Source of the DNA: Streptomyces sp. WAC05374
Lineage (GTDB): Bacteria; Actinomycetota; Actinomycetes; Streptomycetales; Streptomycetaceae
DNA: 64,000 bases
Assembly (NCBI RefSeq): GCF_004353505.1
Contig: NZ_SMNQ01000003.1
Location: 496,001-560,000, forward strand
Direction of reading: 5' to 3'
Position 1 is the stretch's first letter, and every line of letters begins with the position of its first letter. The notes below the pieces were generated by a model that did not search any database, was not told the origin of the DNA, and worked only from the letters and a program-made list of their open reading frames with translations. Made by a program: the position numbers and the translations under genes. Below, piece after piece: positions 54,047-64,000 of the stretch.

Positions 54047-56272
54047 ATGAGCCAGCAGCCCGCCGAGGTCCAGGTCCCGCAGTCCCAGCCGTCCGTCGGC
54101 TCCATAGCCGCGCACCGGCCGCACACCGTGGCACACGTGCCCGTGTCCGACCTGGCGCGGGATCTCGACGCCGATCTCGACTCGTACGAGGACGACGGCA
54201 CCGGCGCCGAGCTGCCGGCCGGCCGGTTCCTGGACCGGGAGCGCAGTTGGCTGGCGTTCAACGAGCGGGTGCTGGAGCTCGCCGAGGACCCGGCGACCCC
54301 GCTCCTCGAACGGGCGAACTTCCTCGCGATCTTCGCCTCCAACCTGGACGAGTTCTTCATGGTCCGGGTCGCCGGCCTCAAGCGCCGGATCGCCACCGGC
54401 GTGGCCACCCGCTCCGCCTCCGGGCTCCAGCCCCGCGAAGTCCTCGACCTGATCTGGACCCGGTCCCGGGAGCTCATGGCCCGCCACGCGGCCTGCTTCC
54501 AGCAGGACATCGCCCCCGCCCTGGCCGACGAGGGCATCCACCTCATCCGCTGGCCCGACCTGACCGAGAAGGAGCAGGCGCGGCTGTTCACCCTGTTCCG
54601 CCAGCAGATCTTCCCGGTCCTCACCCCGCTCGCCGTCGACCCCGCGCACCCCTTCCCGTACATCTCCGGCCTCTCCCTCAACCTGGCCGTCGTCGTCCGC
54701 AACCCCGTCAGCGGCCACCGCCACTTCGCACGCGTGAAGGTCCCGCCGCTGCTCTCGCGCTTCCTCGAAGCCTCCCCGCAGCGGTACGTCCCGCTCGAGG
54801 ACGTCATCGCCGCGCACCTGGAGGAGCTGTTCCCCGGCATGGAGGTGCTGGCGCACCACATGTTCCGGGTGACCCGCAACGAGGACCTGGAGGTCGAGGA
54901 GGACGACGCCGAGAACCTCCTCCAGGCCCTGGAGAAGGAGCTCATGCGGCGCCGCTTCGGCCCGCCCGTGCGCCTGGAGGTCGAGGAGTCGATCGACCCG
55001 TACGTCCTCGACCTCCTCGTGCGCGAGCTGAAGGTCTCCGACGCCGAGGTCTACCCGCTGCCCGGCCCGCTCGACCTGACCGGCCTGTTCGGCATCTCCG
55101 CCCTCGACCGGCCGGAGCTGAAGTACCCCAAGTTCGTCGCCGGCACCCACCGCGACCTCGCCGAGGTCGAGTCGGCGTCCGCGCCCGACATCTTCGCGGC
55201 GCTGCGCGAACGGGACGTGCTGCTGCACCACCCGTACGACTCCTTCTCCACCTCCGTACAGGCCTTCCTGGAGCAGGCGGCGGGCGACCCCGACGTCCTG
55301 GCGATCAAGCAGACCCTGTACCGGACCTCCGGCGACTCCCCCATAGTCGACGCCCTCATCGACGCGGCCGAGTCCGGCAAGCAGGTCCTCGTCCTCGTCG
55401 AGATCAAGGCCCGCTTCGACGAGCAGGCCAACATCAAGTGGGCGCGCAAGCTGGAGGAGGCGGGCTGCCACGTCGTCTACGGGCTGGTCGGCCTGAAGAC
55501 CCACTGCAAGCTGTCGCTCGTCGTCCGCCAGGAGGGCGAGACGCTGCGCCGCTACAGCCACGTCGGCACCGGCAACTACCACCCCAAGACCGCCCGGCTG
55601 TACGAGGACCTGGGCCTGCTCACCGCCGACCCGCAGGTCGGCGCGGACCTGTCCGACCTGTTCAACCGGCTGTCGGGCTACTCGCGCCGGGAGACGTACC
55701 GCCGCCTGCTCGTCGCGCCCAAGTCGCTGCGCGACGGCCTGGTCTCACGGATCAACAAGGAGGTCGTCCACCACCGTGCCGGGCGGCCCGCCCACGTCCG
55801 CATCAAGGTCAACTCGATGGTCGACGAGGCCGTCATCGACGCCTGCTACCGCGCCTCGCAGGCCGGCGTGCCGGTGGACATCTGGGTGCGCGGCATCTGC
55901 GCCGTCCGGCCGGGCGTCGCGGGCCTGTCGGAGAACATCCGGGTCCGCTCGATCCTCGGCCGCTTCCTCGAACACTCCCGCATCTTCGCCTTCGGGAACG
56001 GCGGCGAGCCCGAAGTCTGGTTCGGCAGCGCGGACATGATGCACCGCAACCTCGACCGGCGCATAGAGGCACTGGTACGGGTCTCCGACCCCGCCCACCG
56101 CGCCGCACTCAACCGGCTGCTGGACACCGGCATGGCCGACACCACCTCCTCCTGGCACCTCGGCCCGGACGGGGACTGGACGCGCCACGCCCACGACCAC
56201 GACGGCCAGCCGCTGCGGCACGTCCAGGAGATGCTGATCGACGCGCGGAGGCGCCGACGTGCTCAAACCTGA
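54047..56272 (+). CDS. ppk: Polyphosphate kinase 1
   Basis: 741 residues. Reversibly polymerises ATP gamma-phosphate into polyphosphate. After a variable 65-residue N-terminus come [19 protein letters not shown], the head domain, and two phospholipase-D-like domains with the catalytic histidines H486 in [11 protein letters not shown] and H512 in [13 protein letters not shown] 54047 ([10 protein letters not shown]) has TTGACC at 54014 and an AGAATG just upstream, so the mRNA may be leaderless. I found no convincing PHO box. It overlaps the CHAD gene by 14 nt and thus heads an operon ppk-CHAD-Nudix. Confidence 0.96.
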   Translation: MSQQPAEVQVPQSQPSVGSIAAHRPHTVAHVPVSDLARDLDADLDSYEDDGTGAELPAGRFLDRERSWLAFNERVLELAEDPATPLLERANFLAIFASNLDEFFMVRVAGLKRRIATGVATRSASGLQPREVLDLIWTRSRELMARHAACFQQDIAPALADEGIHLIRWPDLTEKEQARLFTLFRQQIFPVLTPLAVDPAHPFPYISGLSLNLAVVVRNPVSGHRHFARVKVPPLLSRFLEASPQRYVPLEDVIAAHLEELFPGMEVLAHHMFRVTRNEDLEVEEDDAENLLQALEKELMRRRFGPPVRLEVEESIDPYVLDLLVRELKVSDAEVYPLPGPLDLTGLFGISALDRPELKYPKFVAGTHRDLAEVESASAPDIFAALRERDVLLHHPYDSFSTSVQAFLEQAAGDPDVLAIKQTLYRTSGDSPIVDALIDAAESGKQVLVLVEIKARFDEQANIKWARKLEEAGCHVVYGLVGLKTHCKLSLVVRQEGETLRRYSHVGTGNYHPKTARLYEDLGLLTADPQVGADLSDLFNRLSGYSRRETYRRLLVAPKSLRDGLVSRINKEVVHHRAGRPAHVRIKVNSMVDEAVIDACYRASQAGVPVDIWVRGICAVRPGVAGLSENIRVRSILGRFLEHSRIFAFGNGGEPEVWFGSADMMHRNLDRRIEALVRVSDPAHRAALNRLLDTGMADTTSSWHLGPDGDWTRHAHDHDGQPLRHVQEMLIDARRRRRAQT

Positions 56273-57209
56273 CCAGGCGACCGCCGGCGAGGTCCTGTCG
56301 CCCTACCTCCACGCCCGGGCGGCGGACTTCCTCCGCGCCCTCCGGCTCCACACCGACCCCGGCCCGAACGCGGCGGGAGCCGAGGCGGCCGCCCGGGCCC
56401 TGCGCGCCGCCGCCCGCCGCATCGGCGGCACGCTGCACACCTACCGGCCACTGCTGGACACCGCCTGGGCGGACCAGCTCCGCGCCGAGCTGGCCTGGCT
56501 GTCGGGCACCCTGGCCGCCGAGCACGCCTGTACGTCACGGCTCGTCCGGCTCGTCGACGCGCTGTCCCGGCTGTCCGGCGGCACGGCGACCGTCCCGGCG
56601 CCCCGGCGCGGCGGAGCGGACGGCTCCGCCGGCTCCGGGGCGGAAGCCCTGGCCGTGGGCGCCGCGCGGGCGGGCGCGCTGCTGGAGCGCCAGCTCACCC
56701 TGGCCCGTACCCGCGCCCACTCGGCCGCGCTCCAGGCGATGGGCTCCTCCCGGTTCCACGCGGTCGCCGACGCCGTGGCGCTGCTCGCCTCGGAGGTACC
56801 GCTGGGCCCCGCCGCCGCAGCGCCGGCCTCCGAGGTGCTCGGCCCGCCCGCGGAGGTCGTCGAGCGGCGCCTGCTGGACGCCGTGGCCGCCCTGCCCATG
56901 GCCCCCGCGGTGGGCGGCGAGCAGCTCGACGGGCCGTGGCACCAGGTGCGGCTGCTGCTGCGGCTGCACCGGTACGCGGGCGAGGTGCGGGACGCGGAGC
57001 CGCCTCTGTACGAGGCGGGGCGGGCGCTGGACCGCCACCGGGACGCCGCCGAGGCGGCCGCCGCCGCCGCGACCGCCGCGCGGACGCCGCGCATCGCGCC
57101 CGCGACGGCGTACGCGCTCGGGGTGCTCCACGCCGACCAGCGGCACGACGTGGAGGCGGCACGGCACGCCTTCCACCGCGCCTGGCAGCGCACGGCGGTG
57201 ACCACGTGA
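56259..57209 (+). CDS. CHAD-domain protein (polyphosphate-associated)
   Basis: 316 residues, helical, with conserved basic/His positions of CHAD proteins ([43 protein letters not shown]). CHAD domains bind polyphosphate granules. The GTG start at 56259 lies inside the ppk 3' end and the stop overlaps the Nudix start by 4 nt, so synthesis of PPK, CHAD and Nudix is coupled. Ala-rich linkers at 115-125 and 265-275 are streptomycete features. Confidence 0.9.
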   Translation: MLKPDQATAGEVLSPYLHARAADFLRALRLHTDPGPNAAGAEAAARALRAAARRIGGTLHTYRPLLDTAWADQLRAELAWLSGTLAAEHACTSRLVRLVDALSRLSGGTATVPAPRRGGADGSAGSGAEALAVGAARAGALLERQLTLARTRAHSAALQAMGSSRFHAVADAVALLASEVPLGPAAAAPASEVLGPPAEVVERRLLDAVAALPMAPAVGGEQLDGPWHQVRLLLRLHRYAGEVRDAEPPLYEAGRALDRHRDAAEAAAAAATAARTPRIAPATAYALGVLHADQRHDVEAARHAFHRAWQRTAVTT

Positions 57210-57607
57210 TCCGCGCGGCGGGCTGCGTGCTGTGGCGCCGCGCGCCCGGCGGCGACGGGGTCGAACTGGCCGTGATCCACCGCCCCAAGCACGGGGACTG
57301 GTCCCTGCCCAAGGGCAAGCTCGAGCCCGGCGAGGACTCACGGCACGCGGCGGTACGCGAGGTGCTGGAGGAGACCGGCATGACGTGCACCCTGGGCGCC
57401 CCGCTCCCCACCGCCCGCTACAAGGCCGGCGGCCGCCTCAAGGAGGTCGTCTACTGGGCGGCCGAGGCCACGGGCGGGGCCTTCGTCCGCAACAAGGAGG
57501 TGGACGAACTGCTCTGGCTGCCCCCCGCGGCCGCGCGGGCACGCCTCTCGTACGACCAGGACAAGGAACTCGTCACGGCGTTCCTGGCCACCCGCCCGGC
57601 CCACTGA
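57206..57607 (+). CDS. Nudix hydrolase
   Basis: 133 residues from GTG 57206. The Nudix box GX5EX7REUXEEXGU is complete: it starts GKLEPGE near residue 36 and ends REVLEETGM near residue 57. Such enzymes cleave nucleoside diphosphate derivatives; in this operon a role on diadenosine polyphosphates or inositol/polyphosphate-like substrates is conceivable. In mycobacteria MutT1-type proteins fuse this domain to a phosphatase; no phosphatase domain is seen here. Confidence 0.9.
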   Translation: MIRAAGCVLWRRAPGGDGVELAVIHRPKHGDWSLPKGKLEPGEDSRHAAVREVLEETGMTCTLGAPLPTARYKAGGRLKEVVYWAAEATGGAFVRNKEVDELLWLPPAAARARLSYDQDKELVTAFLATRPAH

Positions 57608-57708
57608 CGCCCCTGGTGTCACCCCCGGGTGGTGGTAGGGCGTGGCCCCCTTCTGTCTTGCCCGCCGGCCGGTCGGTGGTGCGGCCGGAGCCGGTGGGTG
57701 GGGGGCGT

Positions 57709-58014
57709 GGCCCCTCCGGGCTCGCCTCCTCGAGGCCGGCGGCCTTGGCTCTCACACAAGGGAGCCCTTCCGTTGCCGCCAACCTCTGCGGGGGCGACCC
57801 TGCACGGCCCCACCCCGGCCGTACGCCGTCCGCGGGCCGGTGGGTGTGTGGGGACGGCGGTCCTCCTGTCGTACGCCGACGGCGGCCGGCAAGTGTGAAG
57901 AGACGGCGAGGAGGGGCCGTGCAGGGTCGCCCCCGCAGCCGATTGGCGGCGTGAAACGGCTACGAGACTGGCTCGGCACCCCGCCAACGGCGAGGAGGCG
58001 AGCCCGGAGGGGCC
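57709..58014. repeat. Nested long inverted repeat
   Basis: Outer arms 57709-57732 and 57991-58014 are perfect over 24 bp (GGCCCCTCCGGG at the left edge). Inner arms 57786-57811 and 57913-57938 are perfect over 26 bp (GACCCTGCACGGCCCC at the inner edge). Stretches between the arms (GCCGCCAA at 57777-57784 and TTGGCGGC at 57943-57950; GTACGCCGTC variants inside) also pair, so the segment looks like one decayed inverted duplication. Confidence 0.85.
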
Positions 58015-58131
58015 CCGACCCTTGCCCACCGGCATCAGCCGACCCACCGGTGACCGCGCCGCACGGCACCCGCCCCGACCCTTGCCCACCGGCATCAGCC
58101 GACCCACCGGTGACCGCGCCGCACGGCACCC
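58012..58131. repeat. Perfect tandem duplication of 60 bp
   Basis: 58012-58071 and 58072-58131 are identical. Each unit begins GCCCCGACCCTTGCCCACCG and contains GACCCACCGGTGACC. It abuts the right arm of the inverted repeat. Confidence 0.92.
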
Positions 58132-58354
58132 CGCAGGGGCCACGCGTCCGCGTCACACGCCCGGGTTACTCCCCGGCCACCGGCTCGCCCCCCGTGCGGG
58201 TGGTCCAGGCTTCGCCCCGTGTGCCGCACGCACCGGCGTACGCCCCGCGCCCGGTGCGACGCGGCGCCCCACGGGCCGGGCAGCACACCGCTCCGCCCCG
58301 CACAAGGTGCACCGCTCCCACGCGCGGCGCCGCAGGACAATGAGCCGCACGGTG

Positions 58355-58431
58355 GCTCACCACGGCTTCCGTCACGGTTCACCTGCCGTTCACTCTCCCC
58401 CGTCGGCCATGTCACCTGTCCTGCCTAATTT
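58355..58431 (+). promoter_or_regulatory. PHO boxes and promoter of pstSCAB
   Basis: Four in-register 11-nt units: GCTCACCACGG (58355), a degenerate unit (58366), GTTCACCTGCC (58377) and GTTCACTCTCC (58388). TAATTT at 58426-58431 is a good -10; no matching -35 exists, as expected for a PhoP-activated promoter. A further TGTCACC-like unit lies at 58410. Confidence 0.8.
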
Positions 58432-58547
58432 CGGCCGTACAAGGTGACCGGCTCCGCGCCGCGCGCCCCACCATCCAACCGACACACGCCGCCACCAGAA
58501 AACCGGCAGACAGACACCGCGGCGGCTCCTGGAAGGAACACCCGAAA

Positions 58548-59678
58548 GTGAAGCTTCAGCGCAAGAACGGGCTTCGCGCCACCGCGCTCGGCGCCCTCGC
58601 CGTCTCCGGCGCCCTGGTCCTCACGGCGTGTGGTTCGGACGACAACACCGGCGCCACCGACGGCGGCAAGAAGACCGGGGCAGCGTCGAACATCGCGTGC
58701 GCCGAGGCCAAGGGCCAGCTCCTGGCCTCCGGCTCCTCCGCACAGAAGAACGCCATGGACCTGTGGGTCAAGAACTACATGGCCGCCTGCCCGGGCGTGG
58801 AGATCAACTACAAGTCCTCCTCCTCCGGTGAGGGCATCGTCGCGTTCAACCAGGGCACGGTCGGCTTCGCCGGCTCCGACTCCGCGCTGAAGCCGGACGA
58901 GGTCGCCGAGTCCAAGAAGATCTGCAAGACCGGCCAGGGCATCAACCTCCCGATGGTCGGCGGCCCGATCGCCATCGGCTACAACGTGCCCGGCGTGAAG
59001 GACCTGGTCCTCGACGCGCCCACGATCGCCAAGATCTTCAACGACAAGATCAAGAAGTGGGACGACCCGGCGATCGCCAAGCTCAACCCGGGCGCCAAGC
59101 TCCCGAGCACCGCCATCCAGGCGTTCCACCGCTCCGAGGACTCCGGCACCACCCAGAACCTCGGCAAGTACCTCGGCAAGGCCGCCAAGGCGGACTGGCC
59201 CTACGAGGCCGAGAAGAAGTGGCCCGCCCCCGGCGGCCAGGCCGCGTCCGGCTCCTCCGGTGTCGCCGCCCAGGTGAAGCAGTCCGAGGGCGCGATCGGC
59301 TACTTCGAGCTCAGCTACGCCACCTCGCAGAACATCCCGACGGTCCAGATCAACACCGGCGCCTCCGCCCCCGTCGCGGCCACCTCGGAGAACGCCTCCA
59401 AGGCCATCGCCGCCGCCAAGGTCAAGGGCACCGGCAAGGACCTGGCGCTCGAGCTGGACTACGCCACCAAGGCCGAGGGCGCGTACCCGATCGTCCTGGT
59501 GACCTACGAGGTCGTCTGCGACAGCGGCAACAAGGCCGAGACCCTCGGCACGGTCAAGTCCTTCCTGGCCTACACCTCCTCCGAGGAGGGCCAGAAGGTC
59601 CTGTCCGAGGCGGGCTACGCCCCGATCCCGGCCGAGATCAACGCCAAGGTCCGCGAGACCGTCAAGGGCCTGTCCTAA
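58548..59678 (+). CDS. pstS: Phosphate ABC transporter substrate-binding lipoprotein PstS
   Basis: 376 residues, GTG start after GGAAGGA. Lipoprotein signal ending LVLTACGSD anchors it outside the membrane. Phosphate-binding segments include LLASGSSAQKNAM, SSSGEGIVAFNQGTVGFAGSD and HRSEDSGTTQNLGKYL. It captures inorganic phosphate for PstCAB. Expression should be PhoP-dependent through the boxes upstream. A stable hairpin after its stop probably protects the pstS part of the mRNA and allows more PstS than permease. Confidence 0.97.
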   Translation: MKLQRKNGLRATALGALAVSGALVLTACGSDDNTGATDGGKKTGAASNIACAEAKGQLLASGSSAQKNAMDLWVKNYMAACPGVEINYKSSSSGEGIVAFNQGTVGFAGSDSALKPDEVAESKKICKTGQGINLPMVGGPIAIGYNVPGVKDLVLDAPTIAKIFNDKIKKWDDPAIAKLNPGAKLPSTAIQAFHRSEDSGTTQNLGKYLGKAAKADWPYEAEKKWPAPGGQAASGSSGVAAQVKQSEGAIGYFELSYATSQNIPTVQINTGASAPVAATSENASKAIAAAKVKGTGKDLALELDYATKAEGAYPIVLVTYEVVCDSGNKAETLGTVKSFLAYTSSEEGQKVLSEAGYAPIPAEINAKVRETVKGLS

Positions 59679-59687
59679 GCGCACACC

Positions 59688-59718
59688 AGGCCGGCCCGGC
59701 CACTGGCCGGGCCGGCCT
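59688..59718 (+). terminator. Stable hairpin between pstS and pstC
   Basis: AGGCCGGCCCGGCCA and its exact complement separated by one base (effective loop of 3). No T-tract follows; likely a partial terminator or mRNA stabiliser that sets the PstS:PstCAB ratio. Confidence 0.65.
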
Positions 59719-59790
59719 CCACCCCATCCGGTGCACCGCCGCCAGGGGAGCCGCCGACCGCGGACTTCCCCCACACAGACCGGAAAGACC

Positions 59791-60780
59791 ATGGCTATAA
59801 CGACTGACAACGCACCGGCTCCGCCGGTCGCCGGGAAGCCGGGCGCCACCTCCACGGGTCGCGCGGGCGACAAGATCTTCCTCGGCCTCTCCCGGGGCTC
59901 GGGCATCCTGCTCCTGGTGATCATGGCGTCGATCGCCGTGTTCCTCACCTACCGGGCCACGCTCGCCCTCTCCGTGAACGAGGGCAACTTCCTCACCACC
60001 TTCGACTGGAACCCGGCCGGCGACCCGCCCGTCTTCGGCATCGCGGTCCTGCTCTTCGGCACGATCGTGAGCTCGATCATCGCGATGGTGATCGCGGTCC
60101 CGATCGCCGTCGGCATCGCGCTGTTCATCTCGCACTACGCGCCCCGCAGGCTGGCCGCGCCCCTCGCGTACGTGGTCGACCTGCTGGCCGCCGTGCCGTC
60201 GATCATCTACGGCATCTGGGGCGCCCTCTTCCTCGTCCCGTACCTCGAGGGCCTGAACCTCTGGCTGGACCAGTTCCTCGGCTGGACGTACATCTTCGAG
60301 AAGACCGAGGTCGGCGTCGCCCGCTCGCTGTTCACCGTCGGCATCCTGCTGGCGATCATGATCCTGCCGATCGTGACCAGCGTCAGCCGTGAGGTCTTCC
60401 TCCAGGTGCCGCGCATGAACGAGGAGGCCGCCCTGGCCCTCGGCGCCACCCGCTGGGAGGTCATCCGCCTCTCCGTGCTGCCCTTCGGCCGCTCCGGCGT
60501 CATCTCCGCCTCGATGCTGGGCCTCGGCCGCGCGCTCGGCGAGACGATGGCCGTCGCCACGGTCCTCTCCCCGAGCTTCGTGATCTCGCTGCACCTGCTC
60601 AACCCGGGCGGCGGCACGTTCGCCCAGAACATCGCCGCGAAGTTCGACGAGGCCAACGAGCTCGGGCGCGACGCCCTGATCGCCTCCGGCCTGGTGCTCT
60701 TCGTCCTCACCCTGCTGGTCAACGGCGCGGCCCGCCTGATCATCGCGCGCCGCAAGGAGTACTCGGGGGCGAACGCCTGA
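59791..60780 (+). CDS. pstC: Phosphate ABC transporter permease PstC
   Basis: 329 residues from ATG 59791 (MAITTDNAPAPPVAGKPG). Six membrane helices; the permease EAA loop is NEEAALALGATRWEVIRLSVLP near residue 210. Residues near YGIWGALFLVP are typical of PstC. The stop overlaps the pstA start by one base. Confidence 0.96.
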   Translation: MAITTDNAPAPPVAGKPGATSTGRAGDKIFLGLSRGSGILLLVIMASIAVFLTYRATLALSVNEGNFLTTFDWNPAGDPPVFGIAVLLFGTIVSSIIAMVIAVPIAVGIALFISHYAPRRLAAPLAYVVDLLAAVPSIIYGIWGALFLVPYLEGLNLWLDQFLGWTYIFEKTEVGVARSLFTVGILLAIMILPIVTSVSREVFLQVPRMNEEAALALGATRWEVIRLSVLPFGRSGVISASMLGLGRALGETMAVATVLSPSFVISLHLLNPGGGTFAQNIAAKFDEANELGRDALIASGLVLFVLTLLVNGAARLIIARRKEYSGANA

Positions 60781-61856
60781 TGAGCAACATGATCCAGGAC
60801 GCCACGCCCGTCCGTTCCCACTCCCTGCCCTCGGCAGGCCTGAGCGCGCGCCGCCTGCCGCGCTGGGCGCCGGCCGGCGTCGCCGCCGTGTCCCTCGCCC
60901 TCGGCATCGGCATCGGCGTGGCCGCCGGCCTGGACAGCCGCATCCAGTGGGGCCTGATCGCGGCCGCCCTGTTCGTCGTCATCTCCTACACGGCCACCAC
61001 GGTCGTCGAGAACCGGCGCCAGGCCAAGGACCGGCTCGCCACCAGCGTCGTCTGGGTGTGCTTCGTCCTCGCCGTCGTACCGCTGCTGTCCCTGATCTGG
61101 ACGACGGTCAGCCGGGGCATCAAGGTCCTCGACGCGTACTTCCTCACCCACTCGATGGCCGGTGTCCCCGGCTTCGAGGCCGGCGGCGGTGTCTACCACG
61201 CGCTGGTCGGCACGCTCCAGCAGGTCGGCCTCGCCACCCTGGTCTCCGCGCCGATCGGCCTGCTGACCGCCGTCTACCTCGTCGAGTACGGCAAGGGCGC
61301 CCTCGCCAAGGCCGTGACCTTCTTCGTCGACGTCATGACGGGCATCCCGTCGATCGTCGCCGGTCTGTTCATCCTCTCGATCATGCTGATCGCCGGCCTG
61401 GCCCCGTCCGGCCTGATGGGCGCCCTGGCGCTGGCGATCCTGATGATCCCGGTGGTGGTCCGCTCCACGGAGGAGATGCTCAAGCTCGTTCCGAACGAGC
61501 TGCGCGAGGCCGCGCTGGCCCTCGGCGTACCGAAGTGGCGCGTCATCCTGAAGGTGGTCATCCCGACCGCGATCGGGGGTATCACGACAGGTGTGATGCT
61601 CGCGATCGCCCGCATCGCCGGTGAGACCGCCCCGATCATGCTGCTGGTCTTCGGCAGCCAGTTGATCAACACCAACCCGTTCGAAGGTGCCCAGTCCTCG
61701 CTCCCCTTCTACATCTGGGAGCAGTACAAGGTCGGCAGTGAGGCGTCGTACGACCGCGCCTGGGCCGCCGCCCTCGTCCTGATCGCCTTCGTCATGATCC
61801 TCAACCTGGTCGCCCGCGGCATCGCCCGCTGGAAGGCCCCGAAGACCGGCCGCTGA
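60780..61856 (+). CDS. pstA: Phosphate ABC transporter permease PstA
   Basis: 358 residues. Two extra N-terminal helices (residues about 27-75) precede the core six-helix permease; EAA loop LREAALALGVPKWRVILKVV near residue 245. It pairs with PstC. The start ATG shares one base with the pstC stop TGA. Confidence 0.96.
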   Translation: MSNMIQDATPVRSHSLPSAGLSARRLPRWAPAGVAAVSLALGIGIGVAAGLDSRIQWGLIAAALFVVISYTATTVVENRRQAKDRLATSVVWVCFVLAVVPLLSLIWTTVSRGIKVLDAYFLTHSMAGVPGFEAGGGVYHALVGTLQQVGLATLVSAPIGLLTAVYLVEYGKGALAKAVTFFVDVMTGIPSIVAGLFILSIMLIAGLAPSGLMGALALAILMIPVVVRSTEEMLKLVPNELREAALALGVPKWRVILKVVIPTAIGGITTGVMLAIARIAGETAPIMLLVFGSQLINTNPFEGAQSSLPFYIWEQYKVGSEASYDRAWAAALVLIAFVMILNLVARGIARWKAPKTGR

Positions 61857-61877
61857 GGCCACCTGGAAGTGATTGAA

Positions 61878-62654
61878 ATGGCCAAGCGAATCGACGTCAG
61901 CGGCCTGACCGCCTACTACGGCGCCCACAAGGCGATCGACGACATCTCCATGACCGTCGAGCCCCGCTCCGTGACGGCCTTCATCGGCCCGTCCGGCTGC
62001 GGCAAGTCCACCTTCCTGCGCACCCTGAACCGCATGCACGAGGTCACCCCCGGTGGCCGCGTCGAGGGCAAGGTGATGCTGGACGACGAGAACCTGTACG
62101 GCTCGAACGTCGACCCCGTCGCCGTGCGCCGCACGGTCGGCATGGTCTTCCAGCGCCCGAACCCCTTCCCCACGATGTCCATCTTCGACAACGTGGCGGC
62201 GGGCCTGCGCCTCAACGGCACGTACAAGAAGAACCAGCTCGCCGAGGTCGTCGAGCGCTCCCTCAAGGGCGCGAACCTCTGGAACGAGGTCAAGGACCGC
62301 CTCAACAAGCCGGGCTCCGGCCTCTCCGGCGGTCAGCAGCAGCGCCTGTGCATCGCCCGCGCGATCGCGGTCGAGCCGGACGTGCTGCTGATGGACGAGC
62401 CCTGCTCGGCGCTCGACCCGATCTCCACGCTCGCCATCGAGGACCTGATCAGCGAGCTGAAGGAACGGTTCACGATCGTCATCGTCACGCACAACATGCA
62501 GCAGGCCGCCCGCGTCTCCGACCGCACGGCCTTCTTCAACCTGGCGGCCGTCGGCCAGCCCGGCAAGCTGGTCGAGATCGACGACACGGAGCGCATCTTC
62601 TCCAACCCGTCGGTCCAGGCGACGGAGGACTACATCTCCGGCCGCTTCGGCTAG
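61878..62654 (+). CDS. pstB: Phosphate ABC transporter ATPase PstB
   Basis: 258 residues from ATG 61878, GGAAG 8 nt upstream; a GTG at 61869 is in frame but too close. Walker [11 protein letters not shown]-loop [13 protein letters not shown] (PstB-specific), signature [14 protein letters not shown], Walker [14 protein letters not shown]-loop VTHNMQQA. It powers PstCA and, with PhoU and PhoR, signals phosphate status. Confidence 0.97.
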   Translation: MAKRIDVSGLTAYYGAHKAIDDISMTVEPRSVTAFIGPSGCGKSTFLRTLNRMHEVTPGGRVEGKVMLDDENLYGSNVDPVAVRRTVGMVFQRPNPFPTMSIFDNVAAGLRLNGTYKKNQLAEVVERSLKGANLWNEVKDRLNKPGSGLSGGQQQRLCIARAIAVEPDVLLMDEPCSALDPISTLAIEDLISELKERFTIVIVTHNMQQAARVSDRTAFFNLAAVGQPGKLVEIDDTERIFSNPSVQATEDYISGRFG

Positions 62655-62669
62655 TCGCCACCCGGAACT

Positions 62670-62741
62670 CCTTGCGGTGCTGCATGGCGGTGCCACCGCA
62701 AGGCCAAAGGGCCCGCCCCCTCTCCCAGGGGGCGGGCCCTT
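62670..62741 (+). terminator. Two hairpins ending the pst operon
   Basis: CCTTGCGGTG (62670-62679) pairs with CACCGCAAGG (62694-62703); then AAGGGCCCGCCCCC (62707-62720) pairs with its complement at 62728-62741. The second has the form of a terminator and could also serve the convergent pit gene. Confidence 0.75.
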
Positions 62742-62753
62742 CCGTATGTCCGG

Positions 62754-62833
62754 GGCGTTCCCGCCTATCCGAAGATCAACCGCACCACGAAGAAGCTCGC
62801 CGCCGCGACCAGCGCGGCCGCCGGCATGGTGAT
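62754..62833. repeat. Copy of the pit 3' end (80-bp direct repeat)
   Basis: Identical over 80 bp to 62881-62960. It contains a duplicated end of pit (TMPAAALVAAASFFVVRLIFG and stop on the minus strand). The 47-nt spacer between copies includes CCGGGGG-ATAA-CCCCCGG (62844-62861), a hairpin. The upstream copy has no start and is not a gene. Confidence 0.93.
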
Positions 62834-62891
62834 ACCGCATCCCCCGGGGGATAACCCCCGGACCCCCAGCACAGCCGTGCGGCGTTCCCGC

Positions 62892-63890
<999 letters not shown>

Positions 63891-63895
63891 GAAGC

Positions 63896-64000
63896 TCAGG
63901 ACTCCTTGACCGCGATGGTCTCCACCGTGTTGGCCACGTGCTCGAACGCGTCGGCGGCCTCTTCCAGCACGTCCACGATCTGCTTCAGCTTGAGCACCTC
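63896..64000 (-). CDS. DUF47 (PhoU-like) protein, 3' end only
   Basis: Only the last 34 codons are in the window. They read EVLKLKQIVDVLEEAADAFE then HVANTVETIAVKES and stop. The helical, acidic end matches DUF47 proteins (PhoU-like Pit accessory proteins), always upstream of pit in actinobacteria. The gene continues beyond the window end. Confidence 0.85.
   Translation of the reverse strand, partial: EVLKLKQIVDVLEEAADAFEHVANTVETIAVKES

Larger units (their letters stand above)
57608..58547. other. 940-nt intergenic region with nested inverted and tandem repeats, pstS promoter
   Basis: No gene is recognisable; short open frames on both strands follow the repeats. 57709-58014 is an imperfect giant inverted repeat, 58012-58131 a 60-bp tandem duplication, and 58355-58431 the PhoP-controlled pstS promoter. 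The remaining leader to GTG 58548 contains no obvious hairpin. Confidence 0.6.

Noticed and set aside
57629..58447. Several open frames of 90-230 codons between the Nudix gene and pstS
   Set aside because: They run through inverted and tandem repeats, lack ribosome sites, and have no recognisable domain.
62754..62833. Separate small gene at the duplicated pit end
   Set aside because: It has only the end of pit, no start codon with a ribosome site, and is an exact copy of downstream sequence.
60207..62840. Open frame of 877 codons antisense to pstC, pstA and pstB
   Set aside because: Mirror of codon bias in three secure genes; composition of His/Asp/Gly/Val typical of GC-rich shadow frames.

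Overview
The window is about 70-73% G+C and looks like the core chromosome of a Streptomyces species. Evidence: mycothiol genes (mshA, mshD), the c-di-GMP-dependent WhiG anti-sigma factor RsiG, GlnR, the nickel regulator Nur, PhoR-PhoP with 11-bp PHO boxes, pst and ppk genes, GTG/TTG starts, and many genes whose -10 element lies 6-7 nt before the start codon (leaderless layout). No rRNA, tRNA, CRISPR array, transposase or phage gene was seen.

Layout. 1-3.3 kb: carD, ispD, ispF, cysS (minus strand). 3.9-9.2 kb: a lipoprotein, the phosphate two-component system phoP/phoR divergent from phoU with a PHO box between them, a Cys-rich peptide, a small secreted protein and gpmA. 9.3-18.3 kb: MFS transporter, mshA with a YbjN-type gene, methyltransferase, NlpC/P60 hydrolase, PP2C phosphatase, DUF2516 protein, HBHA-like protein and an XRE regulator with a clear operator. 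18.4-30.9 kb is the most accessory part: a flavin oxidoreductase broken by an amber stop, MarR with a drug-efflux MFS, a HelD-type helicase, a two-gene cyclodipeptide synthase + CYP121-like P450 operon, TetR with a quinone oxidoreductase behind a SoxR-box-like element, TetR with a DrrAB-type ABC exporter, and a degenerate HAD protein. 30.9-43 kb: Eis-like acetyltransferase, asparaginase, rsiG, dtd, ygfZ, nur, nitrobindin, DsrE protein, sulfurtransferase with DUF1416 and a short leader peptide, LmeA-like protein, MoaD-like protein, alpha/beta hydrolase, glnR. 43-53.9 kb: LacI regulator, HtrA-like protease with its two-component system, PI-PLC, 5'-nucleotidase, mshD, GntR with ABC transporter. 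54-64 kb: polyphosphate and phosphate uptake block ppk, CHAD, Nudix, pstSCAB, pit and a DUF47 partner (cut by the window end).

How the genes work together. PhoR-PhoP should drive its own operon and phoU (box 6682-6714) and pstSCAB (boxes 58355-58398); PhoU, PstSCAB, Pit/DUF47, PPK and CHAD form a phosphate/polyphosphate circuit. The most striking locus is 24.1-26.1 kb. From memory the encoded proteins align over their full length with the Mycobacterium tuberculosis cyclodityrosine synthase (Rv2275) and CYP121 (Rv2276), which make mycocyclosin, but several CYP121 substrate-contact residues differ. Other points of interest are a nested inverted repeat plus a 60-bp tandem duplication upstream of pstS, an 80-bp duplication of the pit 3' end, a terminator-like hairpin in the glnR leader, and several well-formed operator palindromes next to regulator genes. 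All family calls rest on reading the sequence and recalled family motifs; no database search was run.
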